Positions 1 to 11,845 of a stretch of 64,000 nt of DNA are shown here, one piece after another. Both the position numbers and the translations under genes were made by a program. Below the pieces are notes generated by a model. That model saw only the letters and a program-made list of their open reading frames with translations. It had not been told where the DNA came from and made no database searches. This stretch comes from Stomoxys calcitrans (taxonomy: Eukaryota; Arthropoda; Insecta; Diptera; Muscidae): the NCBI RefSeq assembly GCF_963082655.1, contig NC_081556.1:155994578-156058577 (forward strand). The letters run 5' to 3'. How positions within the stretch are numbered: position 1 is the stretch's first letter; every line of letters starts with the position of its first letter.

Positions 1-420
1 CGCCTGATGCTCGACTGATTATTTATTATCTCTGTTGTATTACTGCTGTTGCTGCAGTCACTGTTGGTGCTGCTGCTGCTTTTCTTTGTATTTTTCCTTC
101 CATTTCAGTTGCCAGACATTGGGATGTGCAATACAACTGCAACATTTGTTACTCCTTTCCTTCCAGAGATGGATGCATAATTAATGGAAACTGTAAACAA
201 GATTGTCAGATATAAAGTTTGAAATCATACCATGATTATGGGGGGACAACAATTCTATGTGGACGGCGTGATAATTTCAATCACATTTCCAGAAAGTTTA
301 AAGTTTGCAAACTCCATATTCCTACACGTTTCATAATTATATTGTTAATGAAAGATAAAAACGATCTAAAAAAAATGGTTCTTTGTTTCGGGAATTACAT
401 GATAGATGGCGCTTTTTATT
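1..420. other. Non-repetitive flank, no gene seen
   Basis: No coding region or known repeat could be recognised. Positions about 30-90 are rich in CTG/GTT triplets, a common non-coding low-complexity pattern in fly DNA. A mini-me-like element begins at the right edge. Confidence 0.5.
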
Positions 421-1567
421 TTTTATACCCTCCACCATAAGATGGGGGGTATACTAATTTCGTCATTCTAATTGTAACTACTCGAAATATTCGTCTGAGA
501 CCCCATAAAGTATATATATTCTTGATCGTCGTGACATTTTATGTCGATCTAGCCATGTCCGTCCGTCCGTCCGTCTGTCTGTCGAAAGCACGCTAACTTC
601 CGAAGGAGTAAAGCTAGCCGCTTGAAATTTTGCACAAATACTTCTTATTAGTGTAGGTCGGTTGGTATTGTAAATGGGCTATATCGGTCCATGTTTTGAT
701 ATAGCTGCCATATAAACCGATCTTGGGTCTTGACTTCTTGAGCCTCTAGAAGGCGCAATTCTTATCCGATTGAAATGAAATTTTGCACGACGTGTTTCGT
801 TATTATATCCAACAACTGTGCAAAGTATGGTTCAAATCGGTCCATAATCTGATATAGCTGTCATATAAACCGATCTTGGGTCTTGACTTCTTGACCCTCT
901 AGAGGGCGCAATTCCTATCCGATTTGAATGCATTTTGGCACGTAGTATTTTGTTATGATATCTAACAACTGTGCCAAATATGGTTCAAATCGGTTCAACA
1001 GATCTGGGGCTTGACTTCTTTTGCTTCTTGAGGGCGCTGTTCCTATCCGATTTGGCTGAAATTTAGCAAGACGTTTTTTATTGTTGCTTTCAACAACTAT
1101 GTCAAATAAAGTACAAGTCGGTTCATAACCTGATATAGCTGCCATATAAACCGATCTGGGATCTTGACTTCTTGAGCCTCTAGAGGTCGCAATTATTATC
1201 CGATTTCCCTGAAATTTTGTACGACGGATTCTTTCATGACCATCAACATCAACATACTTGGTCTGAATCGGTCCATAGCCCGATGCGGCTCCCATATAAA
1301 TCGATCTCTCTATTTTACTTTTTGAGCTCACAAAGAGCGCAATTGTTATTCGAATTGGCTGACATTTTACACAGGTCTCCAACATATAATTTAATTGTGG
1401 TCCAAACCGGACCATATCTTGATATCGCTCTAATAGCAGTGCAAATCATTTCTTATATCCTGTTTTGCCTAAGAAGAGATGCCGGGAAAAGAACTCGACA
1501 AATGCGATCCATGGTGGAGGGTATATAAGATTCGGCCCGGCCGAACTTAGCACGCTTTTACTTGTTT
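421..1567 (-). mobile_element. MM1 mini-me/DINE-like element, complete, reverse
   Basis: Non-autonomous element read on the minus strand. Its 5' end is at 1567: AACAAGTAAAA, then the palindrome TTCGGCCGGGCCGAA, then TATACCCTCCACCAT. Its 3' end at 421 is TATACCCTCCACCAT seen from the plus strand, so the two ends are inverted repeats. Near the 3' end lies (TA)n at 511-520, a conserved core at about 521-556, then a (GTCY)n tract at 557-583. The interior has about five diverged units of roughly 150 bp built around 'gatatagctgccatataaaccgat'. This order matches dipteran mini-me / DINE-1 elements, which are thought to be mobilised by Helentrons. Open frames inside only run across satellite units and are not genes. 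Confidence 0.85.
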
Positions 1568-2175
1568 GTTATAGCTTGTTTTGTTTTTACAATAAAAATT
1601 ATATCCTCGTTATCATTAAATTACATATCTAGGTTTTTATTGAAAAATATTAAAAATAAAATAAACGACCTTCAATATTATCGAACCTTCAATATTGATA
1701 AACATTCTAGTTGGCTTCCATCTTTCGAAAATCGCACTATTAAATAGATTAAGACTTATTAGGAGAGCGAGGATTTTTTCGAAAAATTTTGACTATTTTG
1801 ATGATTTTTCTTCTCAATTTTGACGATTGTTTGCGAAAAACATCTGGCAGCACTGCCCAAGACAAACATTTGTGAAATTTAAAATTTTTAAATTTTTCCT
1901 GAAAAAAATGTTCTTTGACTTATTTTACGAAAAATTTTAAAAAAATACCACCGGCAACTTTTTGAAAAAATTATTACTTTCATATAATTCCGTAAAGTCA
2001 AGCACTCCGTAAAAATTGTATTTTCGTTTAATATAAAGGCTGGTATTATATTCGCTTTTCGCAATATTTTCGCCGAATAATTTTTTTAGAAAAAATTTGC
2101 TGATTTCATTCAGTATGACATACCCTCATTACTTATGGTAAAATTAAAAAAACAAATTGTTGTATTATCATTGTT
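1568..2175. other. AT-rich spacer with one dispersed repeat
   Basis: Very AT-rich DNA with runs of aaaaatttt. The only recognisable item is the dispersed repeat at 1893-1972, listed separately. No coding potential seen. Confidence 0.5.
1893..1972 (+). repeat. AT-rich dispersed repeat (copy 1 of an inverted pair)
   Basis: The reverse complement aligns with 12801-12870. Both share the order 'ttcaaaaagt', 'tggtatt', 'cgtaaaataag', then a run of A/T. The pair lies in opposite orientation about 10.9 kb apart. The family is unidentified; possibly a MITE or a fragment of a larger AT-rich element. Confidence 0.55.
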
Positions 2176-2468
2176 ATTTGCGTAGTGCAGAGGTTAGCAT
2201 GTCCGCCTATGACGCTGAACGCCTGGGTTCGAATCCTGGAGAAACCATCAGAAATAATTTTCAGCGGTGGTTTTCCACTCTTAATGCCATATAAGACTTT
2301 TCTCCAAAGAGGTGTCGCACTGCGGCACGCCGTTCAGACTCGGCCATAAAAAGGAGGCCCCTTATCATTGAGCTTAAACTTGAATTGGACTGCACTCATT
2401 GATATGTGAGAAGTTTGCCCCTGTTCCTTAGTGGAATGTTCATGGGTAAAATTTGCATTTGTGTAGTG
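2176..2468 (+). mobile_element. SINE-1, tRNA-derived, 5' end slightly short
   Basis: SINE with a tRNA-like head: a degenerate A box near 2181-2195 ('gtagtgcagagg') and a B box 'GGTTCGAATCC' near 2226. The family body follows, with landmarks 'gtgtcgcactgcggcacgcc', 'aggaggccccttatcattga' and a tail 'ttcatgggtaaaatttgcat'. The flanks ATTTGCGTAGTG (2176-2187) and ATTTGTGTAGTG (2457-2468) could be a 12-bp target duplication with one mismatch. The left flank overlaps the A-box region, so this is uncertain. Pol III promoter boxes imply RNA-mediated spread using a LINE's enzymes (family knowledge). Confidence 0.85.
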
Positions 2469-3690
2469 TTTCAAAAAAGCAATTGAGAAAAAAATGGGTT
2501 TTCAACGGTCAGCAGCGAACATAGTACCAGACATAAATTAGTAACAAACAGTCAATACATACATGTAAACGTTCGCCAAGTCACTGATGCGAAAACGCAA
2601 CATCTGCCTAAAATGGGTTAAAAAGGTAATATTTGGATTTCTTTGAAAAATTCTTAAAATATAAATTTCTAGAAAATTTTGACAAAATTTTAATTAAAGA
2701 AAATTTTGACAAAACCTGATTAAAAAAAATTTTTGAAAAAATTTGATTTTAAGAAAATTTTGTAAAAATTTAGATTTTTTTGAAAAATCGGTGCCTGCAT
2801 TTAGGGTTTTGTTGGGTCATAATAGCAGTCTGTTGTGATACCACAGTAGCGGCAGAGCAATGCCTCAATGGCGGCTCCCCAAACTCCAAACCAATTTAGC
2901 TCCTTTAGTTCTCGCAGTAAAATTGGTCGTTTTTCTTTCTCAATTGCTTAGAAATTTAATTCAATCTACAATTTCACAAAAATTAAATTTTATTATGAAT
3001 AAATATTCGATTTCTCTTATTTTTCAAACATAAGCATTTTCTAAACATTTAACGCCTTTCTTTACTCAAACATTATTTTCAACCAAAATTTTAATACGAC
3101 CCCCTATAGTCAAAGTTGTCAATTCCCGATTAACTAACAGTAGTTATTAGCTCCATACATTCAGTCCGCTGGCGTTCCCATTTCCAGCTTAACGACATCT
3201 TGATATGATTGCGCCACTGTGAGCTGTCCTGGTGGTGGAAGTTCGTTACTCAGTTCCATGTTGGCCACCTTCATTTTTTATCCCAGGTAAAGATGACAAA
3301 CTAACGGATGGACAGACAAACAAACAAGCATCGTTTTACTGTTGAAACAGAACAAAAGCTCAAGTATTTCAGTAAGCAACAGAGAAAGAAGCAAAGAAAA
3401 AACGTCATAACAATCCAAATGCAGTGGCAGTGATCGTTTTTCATAAACTGTTGAGATTTTCCATTTAAACTCATGAATTAAACAATCTCCAAGTTTATGA
3501 TAGACAGACAGACAGACGGAAGCATAATGGTCCATTGGCAGTTCGATACGTGGCCATATGGGATGGATTTAATATATTAGCTTAGTTAAGAACTGAATAA
3601 AGAGATTTAGTTTTTGTGTGGTGCTAAATATTGACAGTCATTTCATTCACGGCCTATATAAGAACATACACTCGAAAAATGTCAAAGGGA
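2469..3690. other. Gene-free stretch
   Basis: Contains an AT-rich imperfect tandem repeat (2650-2795) and short GACA-type microsatellites near 3308-3326 and 3501-3518. Otherwise it looks single-copy. No gene recognised. Confidence 0.45.
2650..2795 (+). repeat. Imperfect 'agaaaattttgac' tandem repeat
   Basis: About five degenerate units of roughly 30 bp, each with 'agaaaattttg(ac/ta)aaaattt'. This is AT-rich low-copy tandem DNA with no coding content. Confidence 0.5.
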
Positions 3691-3779
3691 AACCGAGCAC
3701 CTATGATAAGGTGTTGAATCTTTGTTACACACTCAAATAATACAATTGTAATACAATCATTCAGAGCAAGCCAAAGTTG

Positions 3780-3912
3780 CACAACACGAACATCCCTTAT
3801 TGTACAGCGTGGAGACTTCTTTCTTATCAAAGCCTCTAATGGGAATCGAACCCACGACCCTCAAACTTGTACCAACTCAGCTAACTCAGAAACAACCACA
3901 GCTAAAAATCAT
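3780..3912 (-). mobile_element. SINE-2-like tRNA-derived fragment
   Basis: On the minus strand there is a perfect A box (TAGCTGAGTTGG, about 3875) and a perfect B box (GGTTCGATTCC, about 3852), too close together to leave room for an anticodon arm. The piece is therefore a SINE head or a broken tRNA relic rather than a tRNA gene. The downstream part resembles no other sequence here apart from the loose tRNA-like similarity at 18668-18845. Confidence 0.5.
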
Positions 3913-3919
3913 TTCTAAT

Positions 3920-3985
3920 GTTACCGCCAGCATTTGAACTCAAGCGTTCAGGGTCATAGACGGACATGCCAACCTATGTTCCCGG
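3920..3985 (-). mobile_element. SINE-1 head fragment
   Basis: Minus-strand piece of the SINE-1 tRNA-like head: 'ccagcatttgaactcaagcg' followed by 'tcatagacggacatgccaac', matching the B-box to A-box interval of intact copies. It abuts the SINE-2-like fragment on its left. Confidence 0.6.
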
Positions 3986-5159
3986 GTGAATTCCAAATAG
4001 CATGGCAAGACTGCATGGTAAAAAAGAAACTCTCGATTTGGTTCGAAACAACAGACATTGCGTTGGATCCATTTGTTACCTCCACAGTCAGGATGGGGCC
4101 AAAGTCTTGGGGCTGTTGACATCCAAGATAATTTTTAGCGTCTATTGCAGGGAAAAGCTTTGCTGAAATCCTAAACCGTCCCTATTCGCTACTCCCACAG
4201 GCTTTAAAAGTATTCATGTTAGAAATTCTAAAACTTAAATTAAAACCAAGTCGTCATTGACAACCTTGTTCCCACATCGTATTGCATTTTCATTTAGACT
4301 ACATACATGGTAGAGTGGAGAATTCCTTTTTTTTCAAGGAGCTTCTGTTACTTCCTCCTCTTCCCATTCCTCGATTATGTAAATGTCACACCATGTGAAA
4401 TATTTCCAATTCCGAGTATACAAAAGGACGGTGAATCCAGGTCATACAATTAAAATTCATAGAGTCGAAAAATGACAACGATGATGTCAAGCATGCATCC
4501 ATCCTAACAATAGAACTGCCTAGGTAACCCCTGGCAGTAACGGACATGGGGCACATGCAGGACGTCGTTCATATCAGGCTGCATCCATCCCCTGCCAATG
4601 TCATCAATGTCCATTGATCGCTTTGCGAATTCTGGTGAATTTATTGCTTTGCCTGCAATCGCTGGCCAAAAGAGGCATGTGTGGCTGGCTGGCTGGCTGG
4701 CTGACTGATGTGCCATGGCAAAACCCTTGGCAACTTGCCAAGGTATGTTTTGGGAAGAGGGCAAGGGAAGAACAATTCTTCAGCTTTTTCTTATTCCCAT
4801 TTGAACATGAGAATTCAATATTTTTTCAAGCAACATGGCTTTGAGGCTATGGCTACCGAAGCAACACCGTAACTATTGATGGATGCATGTACGCATGGTT
4901 GTGTGTGGTGAGAGATGGAGAGAGTGCATAAAAAAGCAAGAACTCATTCAATGGGTTTTTGTTGTAGCATCATGTACTGAGGCATGTTTCGGAAAAAAGG
5001 TATGTCAAAGGCTTACAGTAAAGGCTGAACAAATAAAACTCTCCGTGGAGCATAAAGCTCGTTACGAGTTTACAAGTGAGTGACATCACTTAGTGGAGAA
5101 GTTTAACATGGCTGATGATCTCACAAATGTTGCCAACATTACTGAGGGGAAAACCCCAT
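3986..5159. other. Gene-free stretch with (TGGC)n microsatellite
   Basis: Apparently single-copy DNA. A (TGGC)n tract lies at about 4682-4707. Open frames here are short, overlap one another on both strands and match nothing recognised. Confidence 0.45.
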
Positions 5160-5473
5160 TGCAAATTTGCCCAAGAACATTCCATAAAGGAACGCGAGGC
5201 AAACTTCTTATGTACATATCAATGAGTGCTGTCCGCTTCATGTTTAAGCTCAATGATAGTGGTTCTCCTTTTTAGAGCCGAGTTTGAGATGCGTGCCGCA
5301 GGGCGACATCTCGTTGAGGAGAAGTTTTTACATGACTGCTAGTATACCTCACAAATATCGCCATCATTACGAGGAGCTAACTACCGTTGAATTTTTTTTT
5401 TGCTCTCCTTCCCAGGATTCGAACTTAGGCGTTCGGCGTCATAGACATGCTGACCACTGCGCCATTCTGACCT
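5160..5473 (-). mobile_element. SINE-1, nearly complete, diverged
   Basis: Minus-strand SINE-1. From the tail at 5160 ('gcaaatttgcccaagaacat') to the tRNA-like head near 5410-5473, with B box 'ggattcgaac' on the reverse strand. Point changes and small indels against other copies indicate an old insertion. No clear target duplication seen. Confidence 0.8.
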
Positions 5474-5609
5474 CCTATTACTTCGTTCAATTCATCTCAT
5501 CTTTTTTTGGGGGCGGAGATGCTAAAACCCTTAGCAGATTTTGGTGAAAACAATGGCGTTTTAAAAATTCTGGGGGCTACATTTTTTCTACGGGGTGCTT
5601 AGCCCCCTA

Positions 5610-6535
5610 CTACCATAGGATTACGGTGGTGGTCCTTTACACATTTCGTTTGCAACACATTTTAGTTTGGTCATTTCGTCATTCCGTTTGCAACACACCC
5701 AGATATCCATTTCCGACCATACAAAGTATTCTACGACACTTTAACGATGTACGTGTGTCTGTCCGTCCATCCGCGTGTCCGTCAATTGTAATCACGCTAC
5801 AGTTTTTAAAAATTGAGATATTGAGTTGAAATTTTGTACACACTCGTATTTCTTCTATACGCTGATAAAGTTCTTGAATGGGTCAAATCGGACTTTATTT
5901 GGATATAGCTGCCATATAGACCGATATGGCGATTAAGGGTCTTAAGCCCGTACAAGCCGTATTTTTTATGTCCGATTTCGCTGAAATTTGAAAGATGGAG
6001 TTGTACCAGGGACCCCAATATTCAAACCGAAGACAGCCCATATTGGACTATATTTATATATAACTGCCATATAGACCGATACTCCGGTTTAGGGTCTTAA
6101 GCCCGTAAAAAGCGCATTTATTATCCGATTTCAATAAAGTTAGAAGCAGTGAGTTGTTTTAAGCCTCCCGACATCTTGCTCAAATATGGTTCAGATTGGA
6201 CTAAATTCAGATATGGGTGCCTATAGACCGATCTGCCAATTGAGGGTCTAAAACCTACAAGAGACGAAATTATTTTCCGATTTTGCTAAAATTTTAAATA
6301 GTGAGTTACTTTAATCCTTCCGACATCGGACTCAGATATGGTTCAGATCGGACTATATTTAGATATAGCTGCCTTATAGACTGATCTGCCGATTTAGGGT
6401 CTTAAGCCCATGAAAGCTGCATTTATTACCCGATTGCGCTGGAACTTGACAGAGTGACTTGTATTAAGCCTCCCGTCATCCGACCAGACTCAGATCAGAC
6501 TATATTCAAATATAACTACCATATTGACCGAATTT
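5610..6535 (-). mobile_element. MM2 element, 5' part missing, reverse
   Basis: The 3' end region at 5618-5800 carries 'atttcgtttgcaacaca' twice and a degenerate (GTCY)n at about 5757-5782. It is followed by four or so core units of about 150 bp ('gatatagctgccatatagaccgat...agggtcttaagcccgtaaaa...gtccgatttcgctgaaattt'). These units are like those of the complete MM2 copies at 20165-21475 and 54057-55584. The GGCCGGGCC end is not found beyond 6535, so the copy is truncated or eroded. Confidence 0.7.
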
Positions 6536-7350
6536 GTTGGGTCACACTTTTTTTGGGCCCTTTTAATATGGTCTAAAAAAAGAGGAAGGGTCCGTATATT
6601 TTGCGATATATTCAAGAAATAGAGCTGTGTACAGCGATTTATGCGATTTCTTCATATTTAAGTTTGAGGTCAATTACCTATGGGAAACGCCCCACTCCAC
6701 AGCCCCACAGACGGGTATATATGTAGATCAACCGGTACGGCATATTAATTACGAATCTGAAGTGTCAGTAGAGATCCCGCACACCCAATCAATGCTCGAA
6801 ATGTTCCGTTAAAGTCTGTCATTGTACCGCTAGGTGCATATGCTCGTTTCGAGTGTTTTTGGCATGCGGTGGTTCCACTTTCACTTGGCCCCTAATTTTG
6901 TCCATCGAATTCGTACTCTACACCCGTATAGTCGAATATTATGCTGAATGGTCTTTCTGACACTTTGGGGGGAGGGGGGTTTTGGGAAGGGGCGTGCTCT
7001 CTAGAAACTGGACCCCAAAGTTAGATATGGGACTTGTGTTTTTGGGTTACAACTAAGAAAAAAACTTAAATTTACCTAAATCGTTCCACCCATCTTTGAT
7101 ATATTTCGAACATATTGCAAAATATAAGCACTCTTCGTCACCTTTTTATGCCTTATTAAAATGGCCCGAAAAAGTTTGACCTGACAATACTTAACCCTTT
7201 TGGTTTTAAGTGACTTATCGTCCCAATTAATTCAAACAGATGATGATATATAATCAGCTGGTTCTTGTTTATCAATTGCTGTGTAATATTAGGTGTTTTC
7301 GCGTACTTAACCAGAACCAATGTACCAGTAAAAATTAGCAGAATAGTAAG
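6536..7350. other. Gene-free stretch
   Basis: No recognised gene. G-rich runs around 6967-6995 and a 'ggaccccaaag' motif near 7010 recall a loosely similar stretch at 16900-17160 and may be remnants of an unidentified dispersed repeat. Confidence 0.35.
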
Positions 7351-9145
7351 AAACAAATAAGAGCGTGGTAATTTCGGCCTGACCGAATCTTATATAGCCT
7401 CCACCATGGATTGCATTTGTCGAGTTCTTTACGCGGGATCTCTTCTTAGACAATGAAAGAATATTGAATAAGAACTGTTGTGCTATTGGAGCTATATCAA
7501 GTTATAGTCCGATTCGAACCATAAATGAATCCTGAAAATTGTAGAAGTCATTGTGTAAATTTCAGTTCATTCGGATAAGAATTGGGTCTTGTAGGGGCTC
7601 AAGAAGCAAAATCGGGAAATCGGTTTATATGGGAGCTATATCATATATGTTATATGGGAGCTATATATGTTAAAGGTCATGAGAGAAGACGTTGTACAAA
7701 ATTTCTTCCAAATGGGATGATAATTGCGCTCTCTAGAGGCTCAAGAAGTCAAGATCCCAGATCGGTTTATATGGCAGCTATATAAGGTTATCTACCGATT
7801 TGCGCCATACTGCGCACAATTATTGGAAGTAATAACAAAACTCCTCATGCAAAATTTCAGCCAAATCGGATGAGAATTATGCGCTCTATGGGCTCAAGAA
7901 GTCAAGATCCAAGATCGGTTTATATGACAGGTATACGAAGGTATGAACTTATTTGAATCATACTTAACACAATTGTTGGAAGTGATACCAAAACACCAAG
8001 TGCAAAATTTCAGTCAAATCGGACGAGAATTGCGCCCTCTAGAGGCTCAAGAAGTCAAGATCCAAGATCGGTTTATATGGTAGCTATATCAAAAATGAAC
8101 CGATTTGAACCATATTTAGCGCAGTTATTGGAAGTGATACCAAAACACTACGAATTTCGTATTATTGGAAGTAATAACAAAACTCCTCATGCTAAATTTC
8201 AGCCAAATCGGATGAGAATTATGCGCTTTATGGGCTCAAGAAGTCAAGATCCACGATCGGTTTATATGACAGGTATACGAAGTTATGAACTTATTTGAAT
8301 CATACTTAACACAGTTGTTGGAAGTGAAACCAAAACACCAAGTGCAAAATTTCAGTCAAATCGGACGAGAATTGCGCCCTCTAGAGGCTCAAGAACTCAA
8401 GACCCAAGATCGGTTTATATAGCACCTATATCAAAACATGGACCGATTTGTTGGTTGGAAGTAATACCAAAACACTACTTCAAAATTTCAGTCAAATCGG
8501 ATGAGAATTGCGCCTTCTAGAGGCTCAAGAAGTCAAAATTCCAGATCGGTTAATATGGCAGCTATATCAGGTTATGTACCGATTGGCGCCATACTTAGCA
8601 CAGTTATTGGAAGTCATAACTAAACACCTCATGAAAATGTTCGGCCAAATCGGACGAGAATTACGTGCTCTATGGGCTCAAGAAGTCGAGATCCCATATC
8701 GGTTTATATGACTGGTATACCAGGTTATGAATCTATTTAAACCTTATTTGGCACAGTTGTTGAAAGTCATAATAAAATACGTCCTGCAAAACTTCATTCC
8801 AATCGGATAAGAATTGGGCTCTCTAGAGGCTAAAGAAGTCAAGATCCAAGATCGGTTTATGTGGTAGCTATATCAAAACATGGACCGAATTGGCCAATTA
8901 ACAATCCCAACTGACCTACACTTATTAAAAGAATTTGTGCAAAATTTCAAGCTACTAGCTTTACTGTTTCGAAAGTAAGCGTGCTTCGACAGACAGATGG
9001 ACGGACGGACATGGCTTGATCGACTTAAAATGACATGACGATTAAGAATATATATACCTAATGGGGTCTCAGACGCATATTTCGAGGTGTTACAAACAGA
9101 ATGACGAAATTAGTATACCCCCATTCTATGGTGGAGGGTATACAA
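7351..9145 (+). mobile_element. MM1 mini-me/DINE-like element, near complete, long array
   Basis: Begins with degenerate 5' end 'aaacaaataagag' and an eroded GGCC palindrome (7374-7388), then 'tatagcctccaccatgg'. Ends at 'atggtggagggtata' (9127-9141). It holds roughly nine core units of about 150 bp, recognisable from 'ctctagaggctcaagaagtc' and 'gatcggtttatatggcagct'. The (GACGGAC)-type microsatellite at 8989-9015 and the core plus (TA)n at 9016-9057 sit just before the 3' end. Several units (7850-7930 and 8190-8280; 7960-8060 and 8300-8390) are almost identical, indicating a block duplication of two units inside the array. Confidence 0.82.
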
Positions 9146-11146
9146 AACCACCACCAGTTATTTGCTACCCCACGCACTCTCTTACTTGCAAACGAACGAC
9201 GTTCAATGAAAACACTCTTATTGCTGTTTATTGCGTAATATTGCCATATCATCTATACATTACCTTAAAAGTGTACCAGAAAACAGAAAATTTATCCTCA
9301 CCATACATAATTGTTCCGATTAGTTAACATGATTTTTTTTTTCTATGAGTACCCCGGCCTAACACTAATCTAAGTATGTTTATGTATGTTATGTTTATTT
9401 AGGTCCCACTGTTCTTGAATATAGCTGGGAATCTGCCCGAAAGGTTTGCAAAACTTGTAAGCTTTTTTCGCTCACGGTGTCTGTTGCACTTGTTATGTTG
9501 TGTCACCGGTGCGCTGTGTGTGTGTGTGTGTGTGTGTGTGCGTACCTTTTTATATCCTGCACTGGGAAGTGAACGATAAATGTGCTTTGCGTTTTGGTCG
9601 ATAGTTGCTGTGGCCCCGTTGCCTTGGTCGTCCATCGTCAAGGTGTTCAACAATTCGCAAATGACTGAGTTTATCGCTTTTTAATAAGTTCTGCTCCTCC
9701 TCAGGCTGTTCGCCTTCGATCTTGGGCATTGTGGAGTGATGACTACAATGATGGTGATGGTGGTGGTGAGCAAATTTGCAGTTTATCTGTTCAAGTTTGT
9801 GTGCCGTTGTCCACACCACAGCGATCTACTCTGGAAGTAGTCAGAGGACTAGCTGGACTTGGCAGTAGCTGACTTGGCATGGTGTACAACAACAAGCACA
9901 CAAATGACAGATGTTGTTGTTAGTAGCTAAAGGATGACGACAACTCAAATAAAAATATGCTTCCGACTTTTTTATGCCACTGTCTTGACACAGTGGCAAA
10001 GATGAATAAATTGAAGACTTTTTGCTACTACTGCTGCTTGGTGTTTTTCTTTTATTTTCAGACTACTTCAATTGCAAAAGTAGGGACTTTTTTGTTGTAG
10101 TTGCTTTATTTTGTTATGTTTTGTCATCGGCAATGACAATGACAATGTTGTCGACGTTTCGCGGTAGATAAGCACAAATTTATGACTGCCTTCAAATGAA
10201 ATTCATGAAGTTTTATGTTTTGATAACCAAATGTGTTGTAATGTCACGGCCCATGACTCGGCGCATAAAATTAAAAGGAGACGAGAGCACTGCTGCTACT
10301 TTTTCAATTTTTTTTGTCTGTTTTATTTGGGAGGGGATATTGGAAATGTGTCAAACAAAATGCTCTACCAGTGATAGAGGGGTGGGTGGGTGCCCAAGGA
10401 CCAGCAAAGGTAATTGATGCATTACCAGTTTGGTTGGGAACACGCTGGCTGCATCATCTGCTGCATGTGATGTTATGCCGAGTTTGGGAGAAGCTGCTGC
10501 CTTGTCTGCTTATTGCCATCGTCCACTTACATAAATTTGTCAGATTGATTCTCAATAATATCGAGAATGCTGCAACCGAAATTCCTGTGCATGGGCAGCA
10601 GTAGCAGCATCGGCGGCCTTAATGCCTCCGTTGCCTGGCATTGTTGTTTTTCTTGGGTATTTTAAAAATACATAAAAATAAAAGTAAAAATGCATTCGAT
10701 TTTATGATGATGAGGTTGCCCCGATATTTTTAGTATCTATTGTCACACTTTGTTGGATTGCTGACTTGCTGACTGTTTGGCTGGGTGGCTGATTTACAAC
10801 AAAAGAGTAACAGCAACAGTGAGAACAACAGCAGTAGCAGCCCCCGTCCCCTACTTGGTATGCCCAATATGAGCGAACAGAGGAACACTTTTAGTTTAAT
10901 TTTGAACGTATTTTAACATTCCATAGAAATTGAAAATAGCTTCCTCAACGCTCGAGCTCATTCCCAGGCACAGTGGTTTTAAATACCCATGAATGAGTGA
11001 ATAAACAAATCAGTATCAAAATGTCATAGAGAGCATTCAATCGAATTTCAACGAAATTGGTTTATAAATTCGCTTTAAATGGACACAAGACCTTGAACCG
11101 GGAGATCGCTCATACTGAAGCTCTATTCGGATACGTTTGGATCTAT
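9146..11146. other. Gene-free stretch, probably single-copy
   Basis: Contains a (GT)n microsatellite and many short homopolymer or AAC/CAG-like runs typical of fly intronic or regulatory DNA. None of the short open frames shows a domain or a convincing start context. Confidence 0.45.
9514..9541 (+). repeat. (GT)n microsatellite
   Basis: About 13 uninterrupted GT dinucleotides. Confidence 0.95.
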
Positions 11147-11462
11147 GCAAATTGCAAATTTTGCTCATTAACATTCCACTCAGGAACCGGAGCAACCTTC
11201 TCACATATCAATGAGTGCAGTCTGATTCAAGTTTTGAGCTCAATGCTAAGGGGCCTCCTTTTTATAGCCGAATCCGAACGACGTGCCGCAGTGCGACTAC
11301 TCTTTGGAGAGACGTTTTACATGGCATAGTACCTCACAAATGTTGCCAGCATAAGGGGGGGAAAACCACAGTTGAAAATTTTTTTCTGATGGTCTCGCCA
11401 GGATTCGAACCCAGGCGTTCAGTGTCAAAGGCGGACATGCTAACCTCTGCGATACGGTGGCG
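11147..11462 (-). mobile_element. SINE-1, near full length
   Basis: Minus-strand copy from tail 'gcaaattttgctcattaac' to head 'acctctgcgatacggtggc'. B box GGTTCGAATCC on the minus strand at about 11402-11412. It lies directly beside an old MM-type element on its right. Confidence 0.85.
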
Positions 11463-11845
11463 TTTTCATATGTTTGTAAAATTTCATAAAAATCAGTTCA
11501 TATTTAGATATACCTCCATATATATGTTTCATCTAATTTGGACTTTTAAGGCTATAGTAGGCACAATTTTTAGTCCTATCCAAATAAGATGCAGTACGCG
11601 GTGTTTTATTAGACATCTTAATACGTGGGCAAAATTTAATACAATTCGGCTTAGATTTAGATATAAGTCCCCCATGTATATTTCATCCCAAATAGACTTT
11701 AGCCTGACTTTTGCCTTTCCTTACTGATTAAAAACTGTAGCTTGATTTGAAACAAACAGACGGATATGGCTGGATCTTCTTAGAATTTTACGACGATCAA
11801 GAATATACATCTATACTTTATGGGGTCGGAAATGTATCACATTCA
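11463..11845 (+). mobile_element. Old, diverged mini-me-like element (3' part)
   Basis: Carries core-like 'tttagatatacctccatat' units, then a short 'aaacagacggatatggctgg', a core resembling 'cttagaattttacgacgatc', then 'aagaatatac' and 'atactttatggggtcgg'. The order is the same as in the MM elements, but the sequence is much diverged and the array short. Probably an older subfamily. Confidence 0.55.

Noticed and set aside
557..583. (GTCY)n tracts as independent microsatellites
   Set aside because: They recur at a fixed place next to the conserved core and (TA)n, so they are part of the mobile element.
915..1415. 166-codon minus-strand open frame
   Set aside because: It runs across mini-me core units. 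The residue pattern ('SRGSRSQDPRSVYM') recurs wherever those units occur, so it is a by-product of the satellite, not a gene.
3835..3900. Possible tRNA gene (perfect A and B boxes)
   Set aside because: The boxes are too close for an anticodon arm and no acceptor stem pairs, so it was called a SINE fragment.
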